From Firmicutes bacterium UBA5388 (lineage in GTDB: Bacteria > Bacillota > UBA4882 > UBA10575): a DNA stretch of 49,139 nucleotides. Below are positions 8,807 through 16,486 of this stretch, piece after piece; the stretch's first letter is position 1; each line of letters starts with the position of its first letter. Location: positions 1 to 49,139 of the forward strand of contig DHOO01000037.1 of assembly GCA_002409975.1 (NCBI GenBank), in the 5' to 3' direction. The notes beneath the pieces are model-generated. The model was not told the DNA's origin. It saw only the letters and a program-made list of their open reading frames with translations, and made no database searches. The translations under genes were made by a program, and so were the position numbers.

Positions 8807-9169
8807 ATGAGTTATCGCATATTGTTAGTAGATGATGCGCAAGTAATTCGAGTTATGCTTACTAAAATCCTAAAAGCTGCCGGTTATGAGATTGCTGGGG
8901 AAGCCAGTAATGGCTTAGAAGCTGTGGAAAAATATAAAGACCTCAATCCCGACCTAGTCACCATGGACATTACCATGCCTACCATGTCTGGGATTGAGGC
9001 GGTTCGCGAAATAAGAAAATACGATCCTGAAGCCAAAATTATCATGTGTTCTGCGATTGGACAAAAATCCATGGTTATCGAAGCGATCGAAGCTGGAGCT
9101 CGCAATTATATAATCAAACCATTCGAACCCCAAAAAGTTATAAACGTAATTTCTGCTGTTTTGCCCTAA
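8807..9169 (+). CDS. stand-alone CheY-like response regulator (copy 1)
   Basis: A 120-aa single receiver domain with no output domain. Acidic pocket Asp9-Asp10, phospho-acceptor Asp54 (TMDITMP), switch Ser82 (MCSAIGQ) and Lys104 (KPF) are all present, so it should accept phosphate from a histidine kinase. No kinase or chemotaxis gene lies nearby, so its partner must be elsewhere. The ATG at 8807 is used because AGGAGG lies 8 nt upstream. It is closely related to the second receiver at 9406 (same architecture, EAGARNYI.KPF.PQKVI at the C-terminus), which points to tandem duplication. CheY-like proteins of this type act in motility, development or stress signalling; which one is not visible. 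Confidence 0.9.
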   Translation: MSYRILLVDDAQVIRVMLTKILKAAGYEIAGEASNGLEAVEKYKDLNPDLVTMDITMPTMSGIEAVREIRKYDPEAKIIMCSAIGQKSMVIEAIEAGARNYIIKPFEPQKVINVISAVLP

Positions 9170-9188
9170 AATTTCCTTCTATATATAA

Positions 9189-9304
9189 GCTTTTTGCGTT
9201 GTATCCTTTTTAAAAGGTCCCAATACAATATATAGTGTTTGACTGGTATTAGGCTATCAATATATTGTATCGGGATAATTAAAGCAAAAGACAACGCAAA
9301 AAGC
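9189..9304 (+). repeat. type I palindromic repeat, copy A
   Basis: A 116-bp imperfect palindrome. The outer arms GCTTTTTGCGTTGT / ACAACGCAAAAAGC are perfect (14 bp). A small CCTTTT/AAAAGG hairpin follows on the left, then a long inner stem CCAATACAATATAT / ATATATTGTATCGG, and an apical core with AGTGTTTG and AGGCTATC. Copies B (40077) and C (42649, inverted) differ at only a few positions. It contains no ORF and separates the two CheY-like genes. Confidence 0.9.
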
Positions 9305-9359
9305 CCATGTATAGACCAGTAATAAAAAGTATTTATATTGTGGATAAATAGATGCTTAA

Positions 9360-9377
9360 GGTAATTATGCAATTCCC
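9360..9377 (+). repeat. solo GGAATTGC-type box
   Basis: GGTAATTATGCAATTCCC is the outer-arm motif of the type II repeats. It lies in the leader of the second receiver gene, 30 nt before its ATG. Confidence 0.5.
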
Positions 9378-9405
9378 CCTCGATTGATAAAAAGGAGATT
9401 TGTAA

Positions 9406-9771
9406 ATGGGTAAGACAATTATGCTTGTTGATGATGCTAAAGTAGTATTATTAAAACTTTCAAGAATTTTAGAAGAAGCTGGGTATGAGATCGTAGCAGA
9501 AGCGACCAGTGGTACTGAGGCAGTAGAAAAGTACAAACAATGTTACCCTGATCTGGTCATTATGGATATAATCATGCCTGATATGAAGGGAATTGACGCT
9601 GTAAAAAACATAATTAAATTCGATCCCGATGCCCGGATCATCATGTGCACCAATCTAGCAAAAAAAACCATCGTAATCGAAGCGATTTTAGCTGGCGCCC
9701 GTAATTACATATTAAAGCCTTTTAATCCACAAAAAGTAATTGATGTTGTTTCAGTAGTAATTAATAGTTAA
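9406..9771 (+). CDS. stand-alone CheY-like response regulator (copy 2)
   Basis: A 121-aa single receiver domain paralogous to the gene at 8807. It has Asp9-Asp10, phospho-acceptor Asp54 (IMDIIMP), Thr82 (MCTNLAKK) in the switch position where copy 1 has Ser, and Lys104 (KPF). There is no output domain. AAAAGGAG lies 9 nt before the ATG. The differing switch loop (TNLAKK against SAIGQK) suggests the two copies have diverged in partner choice. It is convergent with the YdcZ-type transporter gene, the two stop codons touching at 9771/9772, with no room for a separate terminator. Confidence 0.9.
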   Translation: MGKTIMLVDDAKVVLLKLSRILEEAGYEIVAEATSGTEAVEKYKQCYPDLVIMDIIMPDMKGIDAVKNIIKFDPDARIIMCTNLAKKTIVIEAILAGARNYILKPFNPQKVIDVVSVVINS

Positions 9772-10248
9772 TTATTTCCGAAGTAACAGGAAAGCTCCTA
9801 TAACCATCATAGCGATCCCTATTACTTTAACACCTGTAAAAGGAATCGTTTCTTGGTTAAAAAGACCAAAATGATCAATTAGATAGGCGGTAACCAACTG
9901 AAAAAAGATGATCCCGGTAGTAGCGTTACCCACCCCTAATTTAGGAATAGAGACCGCCACCCCATAAATAATCGCCACTCCTACCGGACCACCTAACCAA
10001 AAATAAAATGGTATTGTTGGTAAACCTTCTAGCAATGACTGGGATTGCCCCTTTAAAAAAACAAGAAGTAACCCTCCTACTGTTAAAGTTCCCAACAGTT
10101 GAACACTAAAAGTAGCTGGCAATAATCCTAATTTCCCTCCAAGATATGAATTTAGGCTACCCTGGATCGCCATTAAAGAACCGGCAATGCCGGCAATAAG
10201 TAAAAAAATGAATTGCAAACCTCTCATTCCTCCAAGATAGTTGTTCAC
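9772..10248 (-). CDS. YdcZ-type (DUF606) DMT-family membrane protein
   Basis: A 158-aa integral membrane protein with five hydrophobic segments, matching the DUF606/YdcZ half-size group of the drug/metabolite transporter superfamily. The family pattern of a GIAGSLMAIQGSLNSYLGGKLG-like first helix region with a conserved N and G is present, as is GGPVGV and the final GVKVIGIAMMVIGAFLLL helix. Proteins of this size are thought to work as dimers; the substrate is unknown. Start is taken at GTG 10248 with GGAG 5 nt upstream; an internal ATG seven codons later has its SD too close. It is monocistronic and convergent with the second receiver gene. Confidence 0.8.
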   Translation of the reverse strand: MNNYLGGMRGLQFIFLLIAGIAGSLMAIQGSLNSYLGGKLGLLPATFSVQLLGTLTVGGLLLVFLKGQSQSLLEGLPTIPFYFWLGGPVGVAIIYGVAVSIPKLGVGNATTGIIFFQLVTAYLIDHFGLFNQETIPFTGVKVIGIAMMVIGAFLLLRK

Positions 10249-10396
10249 CCTGGCTCCACCAGCACACTAAAGGGATATTCATCAAAGCGGATAAACAACC
10301 CTAGCATTTTCTAAATTATTAATTATATTCTCCCCAGCCAACTAAGGCATATCCGGATCATATCGATGAATATGATGGAAACCGGGGGGGAGATTA

Positions 10397-11134
10397 ATGG
10401 GAGTTGTTTTTTCTGCTGCCATCTTAGGTTTACTAGTGGGAATAATCGGGGCGGGGCTAGGTGGTTTGACTGCCATCCTGGTCCCAAAGATTACACAAAA
10501 ACAACAAAGTGAGTTAGTCGGTTTCTCCGGTGGAGTAATGCTGGGAGTAGTCATTTGGGATCTCATCCCTGAAGCTTGGGGATTGGGCGCAACCTATGCG
10601 AGTGCTGGCTTTTTTTGGGGGATTATCTTTATTCTGTTGTTGCGCAAGTATTATCAAGTTACAGATGAGACCAAAGAAAGCACTAGGTTTACTAAAGCCG
10701 GAATACTTCTGGGTATTGGGATTGCGCTTCATAATTTCCCAGAAGGAGTAGCTGTTGGAACGGTCTTCACTACTGATCCCACCTCTGCCCTATGGTGGGA
10801 ATTATCCTTATTAATGGCAATCCATAATATTCCTGAAGGTTTGGCGGTGGCCACCACCCTCAGACTTGGTAAAACAAGCTGGTCTCAGATTGCGCTCGCT
10901 TTAATCCTAGCCGAATTACCAATGTGTATCGGCGCTCTTCTAGGTGGTATCCTTGGCACAATTACTGCTCCGTGGACCGCCGTCTCCTTAGGTTTTGCTG
11001 GCGGCGCCATGCTTATGTTGGTTTGCGTCGAGCTAGTTCCGATCGCTTGGCGAATGGCTGGATGGTTCCCCACGGTTATTGGTTTGGGGACTGGACTAGG
11101 GTCGGCCTGGCTACTTACTATCTTAATCTCTTAA
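10397..11134 (+). CDS. ZIP family divalent metal transporter
   Basis: A 245-aa ZIP permease, which brings Zn2+, Fe2+ or related divalent metals into the cytoplasm. The two metal-site helices are intact: HNFPEGVAVG and HNIPEGLAVA, each with His and Glu ligands. About eight membrane segments are visible and the N-terminal helix is Gly-rich. A short Glu/Lys/Thr segment stands in place of the His-rich loop of many ZIPs. ATG at 10397 follows a GGGGGGAG SD. The gene stands alone between divergent ydcZ and the DUF1540 gene. No Zur or Fur box was recognised upstream, so metal control is not shown. Confidence 0.9.
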   Translation: MGVVFSAAILGLLVGIIGAGLGGLTAILVPKITQKQQSELVGFSGGVMLGVVIWDLIPEAWGLGATYASAGFFWGIIFILLLRKYYQVTDETKESTRFTKAGILLGIGIALHNFPEGVAVGTVFTTDPTSALWWELSLLMAIHNIPEGLAVATTLRLGKTSWSQIALALILAELPMCIGALLGGILGTITAPWTAVSLGFAGGAMLMLVCVELVPIAWRMAGWFPTVIGLGTGLGSAWLLTILIS

Positions 11135-11206
11135 GGCTCCCCGTAGTGACAACAAAGTATAAACTATCTCATCCCTGGGGAAAATAAAAAAAAGGGGGTT
11201 AGTAAT

Positions 11207-11428
11207 ATGCGAAGTAATGTAAAGTGCTATGTTGACAGTTGCCACTATTGGGGTCAGAATAATCTATGCGAGGCTGAAAGCATAGAGGTTGACAATCAAG
11301 CCATCGGCGATCGAAATATGGAGATCGGTACCCTGGGAGAAGCAAGAGATGAAGCCAAGACTTCTAAAGGGACCTATTGCCGAACCTTCAAACCCAAAAA
11401 TCCAAAAAGAAGCGATAACCGCCCGTAA
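11207..11428 (+). CDS. DUF1540 family protein
   Basis: A 73-aa protein of the DUF1540 family, common in spore-forming Bacillota and of unknown function. It carries the typical cysteines: VKCYVDSCHYW near the N-terminus, NLCEAESIEV in the middle and GTYCRTF near the end, likely binding a metal. AAAGGGGG lies 8 nt before the ATG. It may be cotranscribed with the ZIP gene 72 nt upstream. The stop codon lies inside the terminator hairpin. Confidence 0.85.
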   Translation: MRSNVKCYVDSCHYWGQNNLCEAESIEVDNQAIGDRNMEIGTLGEARDEAKTSKGTYCRTFKPKNPKRSDNRP

Positions 11429-11447
11429 ATGGGCGGCTTACTTCTTT
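11419..11447 (+). terminator. probable terminator after the DUF1540 gene
   Basis: Stem CCGCCC / GGGCGG with loop GTAAAT, followed by the T-rich stretch CTTACTTCTTT, which is not a pure T tract. Confidence 0.5.
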
Positions 11448-11740
11448 CAAATACTCCTCAAGAACTAAACCTTCCTGTTTGATCTTTCTAGCAGCTTCTA
11501 CCCCCACATACCTTCAATGCCAAGGTTCATAAGCATACGATTTGCAACTTAGTATCCTCTTTGCCGCACCTTGTAAGCAAAATCTCTTGTTGCCGTGAAA
11601 AGAACGGTAAGCTGGGACTCAACTCTATCTGTCCCCTTCGAGCAACAATAAACATTTTTTCTAAGGCTTCTGACGCTTGTCTCCGCTGCATTAGGGAAAT
11701 TTTAGCCTCTAGTTTTACTAGTTGAGGGAATTGCATAACA
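11440..11740 (-). pseudogene. broken VanY-like D-Ala-D-Ala carboxypeptidase (M15B)
   Basis: Remnants of a peptidase M15B gene are readable on minus in two frames. One frame (11736-11527) gives ASEALEKMFIVARRGQIEL and then GKEDT, matching the helix before the SGYRS motif and the YPKGKEDITG segment of VanY/DacB-like enzymes. After a frameshift near 11560 the next frame gives SYAYEPWH, a TGA stop, then RYVGVEAARKIKQEGL and VLEEYLKE, the conserved zinc-site C-terminus (normally YEPWHxRYVG). About 80 residues between these blocks, including the usual SxHxxGxAxD zinc motif, are missing. With a deletion, a frameshift and a stop it cannot be functional. Its 5' side runs into the type II repeat at 11722, which may have interrupted it. 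Confidence 0.75.
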
Positions 11741-11842
11741 CCTTAAGCTTATATTTGACCACAATATATAGTGTTTGGCTTTTGTAAGGCTATCAATATA
11801 TTGTGATCAAATCATAAATAATTGAATTATGCAATTCCTTAA
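11722..11842. repeat. type II palindromic repeat
   Basis: Outer inverted arms GGAATTGCATAA (11727-11738) and TTATGCAATTCC (11827-11838) are perfect over 12 bp. A second stem CACAATATAT / ATATATTGTG (11760-11769 and 11796-11805) encloses an apical core nearly identical to that of the type I repeats (TAGTGTTTGGC ... AGGCTATCA). It contains no ORF. It lies between the VanY remnant and ilvD. The remaining 100 bp to ilvD holds only a weak AAGGATTTTTC / GAAAAA...ATCCTT hairpin. Confidence 0.8.
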
Positions 11843-11944
11843 GTTAACAAGCTCTTCTTCTAACTTAGAAAAGGATTTTTCTTGTTGATCACGAAGAAAA
11901 GAAAAAATGTATCCTTGTATCCTTAACCGAAGGGGTGTTGTTTG

Positions 11945-13606
11945 ATGCGTAGTGATCAAGTTAAAAAAGGAGTGACCAGGGCTCCTCACCGTTCTCTCTT
12001 CAAAGCCATGGGTTATACTGATCAGGAACTAAACCGACCTTTAATTGGGGTTGCTAATTCCTTCAATGAAATAATTCCCGGCCATATTCACCTGCGAACA
12101 ATTGCTGAAGCCGTTAAAGCAGGAATCCGAATGGCTGGGGGAACTCCGATCGAATTTGGGGTCATCGGCGTCTGTGATGGGATTGCCATGGGTCATGAAG
12201 GGATGAAATATTCACTGGCCAGTCGCGAACTAATTGCCGATTCGATCGAGGCCATGACCAGCGCCCACGCTTTTGACGGCTTAGTCCTCATCCCCAATTG
12301 CGACAAAATAGTCCCCGGGATGCTGATGGCCGCGGGAAGGCTCAATATCCCTTCACTTGTTCTGAGCGGCGGCCCCATGCTTGCTGGAGAACTTAATGGA
12401 AACCAGATTGATTTAAATTCGGTGTTTGAAGGTGTAGGAGCGGAAGCCGCCGGGAAAATTACCCCTGAAGAGCTTGCCGAGATTGAAGAAAGAGCCTGTC
12501 CCGGTTGCGGTTCCTGTTCCGGTATGTTCACTGCCAACACCATGAACTGTTTAACGGAAGCTTTAGGAATGGCGCTTCCCGGCAATGGCACGATTCCGGC
12601 AGTTGACGCCCGCCGTCTACGCCTCGCTAAAAGGGCTGGGTACCAAATAATAGAACTCATTAAAGCAGAGCTTAAACCTGGCGAGATCCTGACGAAAGAA
12701 GCCTTCACCAATGCTTTAGCAGTCGATATGGCCATCGGCGGCTCAACCAATACTATTCTCCACCTGCCGGCGATCGCTCATGAACTGGGAATTAACCTTG
12801 ATCTAAATGAGATTAATCGGCTTAGCGCACAAGTACCCCATCTATGCCATCTCCGGCCTGCCGGGCTTCATCATATTCAAGATCTCGATGCCGCTGGCGG
12901 CATTCCCGCGCTGCTTGCCACTTTGGCCGAACAAAACCTGATCAATTTATCTTCACGGACGGTTACTGGGCAAAGTATTGGGGAGAATATTAAAGGGTTA
13001 AAAAAACAAGAACAAGAGGTTATTAGACCTCTAAATAATCCCTACCATAAAAGGGGTGGTCTGGCTGTCCTCTTTGGCGCCCTCGCCCCTGACGGAGCTG
13101 TTGTTAAGCAATCCGCTGTCGACCCGGCAATGCTGGTGCATCAAGGACCGGCCCGGGTTTTCGATCAGGAAGAAGCTGCCATCTCAGCTATTCTAAACGG
13201 TGAGATTAATCCTGGCGATGTGATCGTCATTAGATATGAAGGGCCTAAAGGCGGACCGGGAATGCGCGAGATGCTCTCCCCGACCTCTGCTATTGCCGGG
13301 ATGGGTCTCGATCGGCAAGTAGCCCTGATTACAGACGGGCGTTTCTCAGGCGCCAGTCGCGGGGCTTCAATCGGGCATGTTTCACCTGAAGCTGCTACCG
13401 GTGGTCCTATTGCTTTAGTCTGTGAAGGAGACCTAATTCAGATTAATATCCCGGCTCAAAGTCTGGATTTACTAGTAGACCAAGCAGAGTTAGAAAAAAG
13501 AAAGGCCCACTGGCAGCAACCAGCTCCCAAAGTGACCCGTGGATATCTTGGCAGATATGCGAAATTAGTCAAATCCGCTAATACAGGAGCGATTATTGAT
13601 GTCTAA
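11945..13606 (+). CDS. ilvD: dihydroxy-acid dehydratase
   Basis: Dihydroxy-acid dehydratase (553 aa) catalyses the third common step of valine and isoleucine synthesis (and leucine precursors), dehydrating 2,3-dihydroxy-3-methylvalerate or -isovalerate. Fe-S ligand cysteines are seen in IPNCDKIVPG and ACPGCGSCSGMFTANTMNC, and the substrate motif GGSTNTILH and C-terminal TDGRFSGASRGASIGHVSPEAA are intact. Length is normal (550-560). I start at ATG 11945; a TTG one codon earlier is possible with the AGGGG at 11931-11935. No other ilv genes are present, and no T-box leader was found. It overlaps the next gene by 8 nt, so they are translationally coupled. Confidence 0.95.
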   Translation: MRSDQVKKGVTRAPHRSLFKAMGYTDQELNRPLIGVANSFNEIIPGHIHLRTIAEAVKAGIRMAGGTPIEFGVIGVCDGIAMGHEGMKYSLASRELIADSIEAMTSAHAFDGLVLIPNCDKIVPGMLMAAGRLNIPSLVLSGGPMLAGELNGNQIDLNSVFEGVGAEAAGKITPEELAEIEERACPGCGSCSGMFTANTMNCLTEALGMALPGNGTIPAVDARRLRLAKRAGYQIIELIKAELKPGEILTKEAFTNALAVDMAIGGSTNTILHLPAIAHELGINLDLNEINRLSAQVPHLCHLRPAGLHHIQDLDAAGGIPALLATLAEQNLINLSSRTVTGQSIGENIKGLKKQEQEVIRPLNNPYHKRGGLAVLFGALAPDGAVVKQSAVDPAMLVHQGPARVFDQEEAAISAILNGEINPGDVIVIRYEGPKGGPGMREMLSPTSAIAGMGLDRQVALITDGRFSGASRGASIGHVSPEAATGGPIALVCEGDLIQINIPAQSLDLLVDQAELEKRKAHWQQPAPKVTRGYLGRYAKLVKSANTGAIIDV

Positions 13607-13811
13607 GCAAAGTGATTTGGTCACCGTTTTTGAAGTACAAAACCCCACTAAAGCCGATTTAATTAAAAGCATCCTGGAAGGCTCGGGGATTGAATGTTTT
13701 ATTCCCGGAGAAAATTTAGGGCTAATCTACGGTGGAGCTCTTGGCATTAAAATTCAGGTTCGAGCTGAAGATTTTGAACAAGCCAAAGAATTATTAGAAA
13801 AGATAGATTGA
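13599..13811 (+). CDS. DUF2007 family small protein
   Basis: A 70-aa DUF2007 ('putative signal transducing protein') family member with the typical ferredoxin-like pattern: VTVFEVQNPTKADLIKSIL, GIECFIPGEN, then IKIQVRAEDFEQAKELL. It is cytosolic and of unknown function; such domains often follow metabolic genes or occur as fusions. It starts at ATG 13599 inside the end of ilvD, with AGGAG 9 nt upstream, so it depends on ilvD transcription. A terminator follows 30 nt downstream. Confidence 0.85.
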   Translation: MSKQSDLVTVFEVQNPTKADLIKSILEGSGIECFIPGENLGLIYGGALGIKIQVRAEDFEQAKELLEKID

Positions 13812-13841
13812 TGAACTAAGATCCGGTTCCCCAAACACCTC

Positions 13842-13866
13842 AAAACGCCATTAAATGGCGTTTTAT
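13842..13866 (+). terminator. terminator of the ilvD operon
   Basis: Stem AAAACGCC / GGCGTTTT around a short AT loop, followed by TTTAT. Confidence 0.7.
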
Positions 13867-13930
13867 ATTTATACATAGTTTGCTCGCTAAAGAGCCCTAT
13901 TTTTATCAGCAATATATAAATATACGTAAA

Positions 13931-13975
13931 TTTTGCATAATAATTATTGCAAAACCCTTTCTGTTCTTATATAAT
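13931..13975 (+). promoter_or_regulatory. arg operon promoter with ArgR/AhrC-like operator
   Basis: The -35 TTGCAA (13947-13952), a 17-nt spacer and a perfect -10 TATAAT (13970-13975). Overlapping the -35 is an AT-rich palindrome at 13931-13954 with perfect 7-bp arms TTTTGCA and TGCAAAA around TAATAATTAT. Its size and TGCATA-AT-rich-TTGCA layout fit ARG boxes bound by ArgR/AhrC hexamers, so arginine would block RNA polymerase here. The leader to argC is about 110 nt and holds a GGAATTGC-type box. ArgR binding is inferred. Confidence 0.7.
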
Positions 13976-14021
13976 AAGTTAACCACAAAAATCTAAATGA
14001 TATTTTACTTTTTGTGATAAT

Positions 14022-14040
14022 GAATTACGCAATTCCTTAA
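14022..14040 (+). repeat. solo GGAATTGC-type box in the argC leader
   Basis: GAATTACGCAATTCCTTAA matches the right arm of the type II repeats. It would be transcribed in the arg leader. Confidence 0.5.
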
Positions 14041-14092
14041 TATAATATGACCATTAAATTTGGATCGGTCGATGGAGAAAGGTGAGTCAGTA

Positions 14093-15136
14093 ATGATAAA
14101 AACAGGTATTATTGGAGTTAACGGTTATGCCGGGGGCGAACTTCTCAGGCTCCTAGCTGCCCATCCTGAAGCTGAAGCCACGGTAGTAGCCTCCCGTTCC
14201 CAAGCTGGTCAGACTGTTGCTCAAGTTTTTCCTTCTTTTTCCGGCACTAACTGGGGTGAACTCCTTATCTCCGACGTTTCTTCCCCTGCCTTAGCCGAGT
14301 GTGACCTCATTTTTTTAGCCGTCCCCCATGGAGTTGCCGCCGAATTGGTCCCTGGTTTTTTAGAAAAAGATATTAAAATCGTTGATCTTGGCGCCGACTT
14401 TAGGTTAAAAGAACCGGCGACATACAAGGACTGGTACAACTTAAAACACCCTCAGCCAGCACTTTTAAAAGAAGCGGTCTATGGTTTACCCGAATTAAAA
14501 CGAAGCGAAATTAAAAACGCTCGTTTAATAGGAAATCCGGGCTGTTATCCCACCAGTATCTTACTGGGCCTTGCCCCTCTTTTAGCGGCGGAACTGCTCG
14601 ATGATAATTTAATTATCATTGATTCAAAATCTGGAATCTCCGGCGCGGGTCGTACTGCCCAAAGCGAGCTACATTTCCCAGAAGCCGACGACAATTTACG
14701 CGCTTACGGGTTAATTAGACATCGGCATATACCAGAAATCGAACAGGAAGCTTCGTTACTAGCCGGGAAGAATGTTGCCATCTCCTTTACTCCTCATCTC
14801 ATACCGGTAGTACGGGGGATCTTCTCTACCATCAATCTTTCTACTCGCCAAAAGAGTTCTACTCAAGAATTGACCGAGTTATATCAAGAATATTATCAAG
14901 GAGAACCTTTTGTCACAGTTCTTTCTAGTCCTGATCTACCACAAACTAAAAGTGTGCTTTATACCAACCGGTGTCAACTTGGCATTAGGTATGACGAGCG
15001 GATTAACCGGATCATTATCCTTTCTGTGATTGATAATCTGATGAAAGGCGCCGCTGGACAAGCGATCCAGAATATGAACATCCTCTATGGGCTGGAAGAA
15101 ACCACCGGTCTTAACACCCCCGGAATTTGGCCATAA
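14093..15136 (+). CDS. argC: N-acetyl-gamma-glutamyl-phosphate reductase
   Basis: ArgC (347 aa) reduces N-acetylglutamyl phosphate with NADPH to the semialdehyde, step 3 of ornithine synthesis. The N-terminal GIIGVNGYAGGELLRLL nucleotide-binding motif, the catalytic Cys in GNPGCYPTS and the C-terminal GAAGQAIQNMNI are intact. Length is typical. The ATG at 14093 is chosen because AAAGGTGAG lies 6 nt upstream. It is first in a tight argCJBDF series driven by the promoter with the ARG-like operator. Confidence 0.95.
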   Translation: MIKTGIIGVNGYAGGELLRLLAAHPEAEATVVASRSQAGQTVAQVFPSFSGTNWGELLISDVSSPALAECDLIFLAVPHGVAAELVPGFLEKDIKIVDLGADFRLKEPATYKDWYNLKHPQPALLKEAVYGLPELKRSEIKNARLIGNPGCYPTSILLGLAPLLAAELLDDNLIIIDSKSGISGAGRTAQSELHFPEADDNLRAYGLIRHRHIPEIEQEASLLAGKNVAISFTPHLIPVVRGIFSTINLSTRQKSSTQELTELYQEYYQGEPFVTVLSSPDLPQTKSVLYTNRCQLGIRYDERINRIIILSVIDNLMKGAAGQAIQNMNILYGLEETTGLNTPGIWP

Positions 15137-15182
15137 AATAATTTTTAAAGAAAGATGTAAACTGGAAAAGGAGGAAGACAAC

Positions 15183-16379
15183 ATGCAGACCAAATCGTAC
15201 GGTGTTACTGCTGCTCTAGGATACAATGCGTGGGGAGTAAACTGCGGTCTTAAAAAAAGCGGTCATCCAGATTTAGCTCTAATTTATTCGGAAGTACCGG
15301 CTGTCGCTGCGGGAGTCTTTACTACCAACAAAGTAAAAGCCGCGCCTGTCTTAGTCAGCCAGGAACACCTGGCTGGTGGTTATGCCCGCGCCCTGTTAAT
15401 CAATAGTGGCAATGCTAATGCTTGCACTGGGGAGGAAGGTTTAAAACACGCCCGGATGACTGCTATCACTGTTGCCAAGCTTATGCAGTGTCGTCCGGAA
15501 GAAGTCTTACTGGCCTCCACCGGGGTAATTGGTGTCCCTCTTCCGGTCACTCCCATCCTTAACACCTTACCTACTCTAGCTAACCTGCTTTCGACCACCG
15601 GAGGTCCGCAAGCCGCCCAGGCGATTATGACCACTGACACTTTCGCCAAAGAATACGCGGTCTCACTAGAAATTGGCGGGAGAGAGATCCGTATTGGCGG
15701 AATGTGTAAAGGTTCGGGGATGATCCAACCGCAGATGGCAACGATGCTAGGGGTGATTACTACTGACGCTCCGCTTAAAGGAACAGTTTTAAGCGCTAGT
15801 CTCCGTCAGATAGTAAAACAAACTTTTAACCGGATCACCGTAGATGGTGATACCAGTACCAATGATACTGTATTCTTAATGGCAAACGGCAGAGCAGGAG
15901 GAGCAGAGATCACAACTGGACCGGACCTTGAGCGTTTTATGGAAGGGCTCTATGAAGTTTGCTCTCATTTAGCGCGCTTGATCGTTAAGGATGGCGAAGG
16001 CGCTACTAAATTCCTGGCGATCAAGGTCAAGGGCGCTCGGACGGAAAACGAAGCCGAGAGCGCGGCTCGCGCGGTCGCCAACTCTAACCTGGTAAAGACC
16101 GCTTTCTTCGGCGAAGATGCTAACTGGGGCCGGATTTTAGCCGCTGTCGGTTACTCGGGGATTGATTTCAGTCCGGAAAAAACTGAGATCTTTTTGGAAA
16201 CACTCCCAGTCTATGCTGGAACCGGAGTCGCTTTTAATGAACAAACTGCTAAGGATATTTTACAACAGAAGGAAATTGAGGTGATCATTGATCTTAAACA
16301 AGGCAAAGAAGAGGTTACGATCTGGACCTGCGATCTCTCCTTTGACTATGTGAAGATTAACGGAAGTTATCGTACTTGA
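15183..16379 (+). CDS. argJ: bifunctional ornithine acetyltransferase / N-acetylglutamate synthase
   Basis: ArgJ (398 aa) moves the acetyl group from N-acetylornithine to glutamate and can also make N-acetylglutamate from acetyl-CoA, giving the cyclic pathway. It is an Ntn-type autoproteolytic enzyme: the cleavage site is the Ala-Thr in QPQMATML, with Thr187 as the new N-terminal nucleophile of the beta chain. GMCKGSGMIQP before it and DGEGATKF after it are conserved. AAAAGGAGG lies 8 nt before the ATG at 15183. No argA or argE is present, consistent with the cyclic route. Whether it is mono- or bifunctional cannot be told from sequence. Confidence 0.95.
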   Translation: MQTKSYGVTAALGYNAWGVNCGLKKSGHPDLALIYSEVPAVAAGVFTTNKVKAAPVLVSQEHLAGGYARALLINSGNANACTGEEGLKHARMTAITVAKLMQCRPEEVLLASTGVIGVPLPVTPILNTLPTLANLLSTTGGPQAAQAIMTTDTFAKEYAVSLEIGGREIRIGGMCKGSGMIQPQMATMLGVITTDAPLKGTVLSASLRQIVKQTFNRITVDGDTSTNDTVFLMANGRAGGAEITTGPDLERFMEGLYEVCSHLARLIVKDGEGATKFLAIKVKGARTENEAESAARAVANSNLVKTAFFGEDANWGRILAAVGYSGIDFSPEKTEIFLETLPVYAGTGVAFNEQTAKDILQQKEIEVIIDLKQGKEEVTIWTCDLSFDYVKINGSYRT

Positions 16380-16486
16380 GATTGTCTTTAAAAACAAAAA
16401 TCAGTTATGAGCATCGAATTATATTTTGCGGTGCAATCTTAAGTAAATTTGGTGATTTTCTACATTAAATGAAGGGAATGAGAGCA

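Noticed and set aside
9189..9304. Reading the type I palindromes as simple intrinsic terminators
   Set aside because: They are much longer than terminators, have no T tract after the outer stem, and copy B lies between divergent promoters where no transcript needs ending.
11843..11944. T-box or attenuator before ilvD (AAGGATTTTTC ... ATCCTT pairing)
   Set aside because: No T-box consensus and no T-tract terminator before the SD; the pairing is AT-rich and weak.
12193..12750. 185-aa open frame on minus
   Set aside because: It lies wholly antisense within ilvD, has no SD and a composition typical of a shadow frame.
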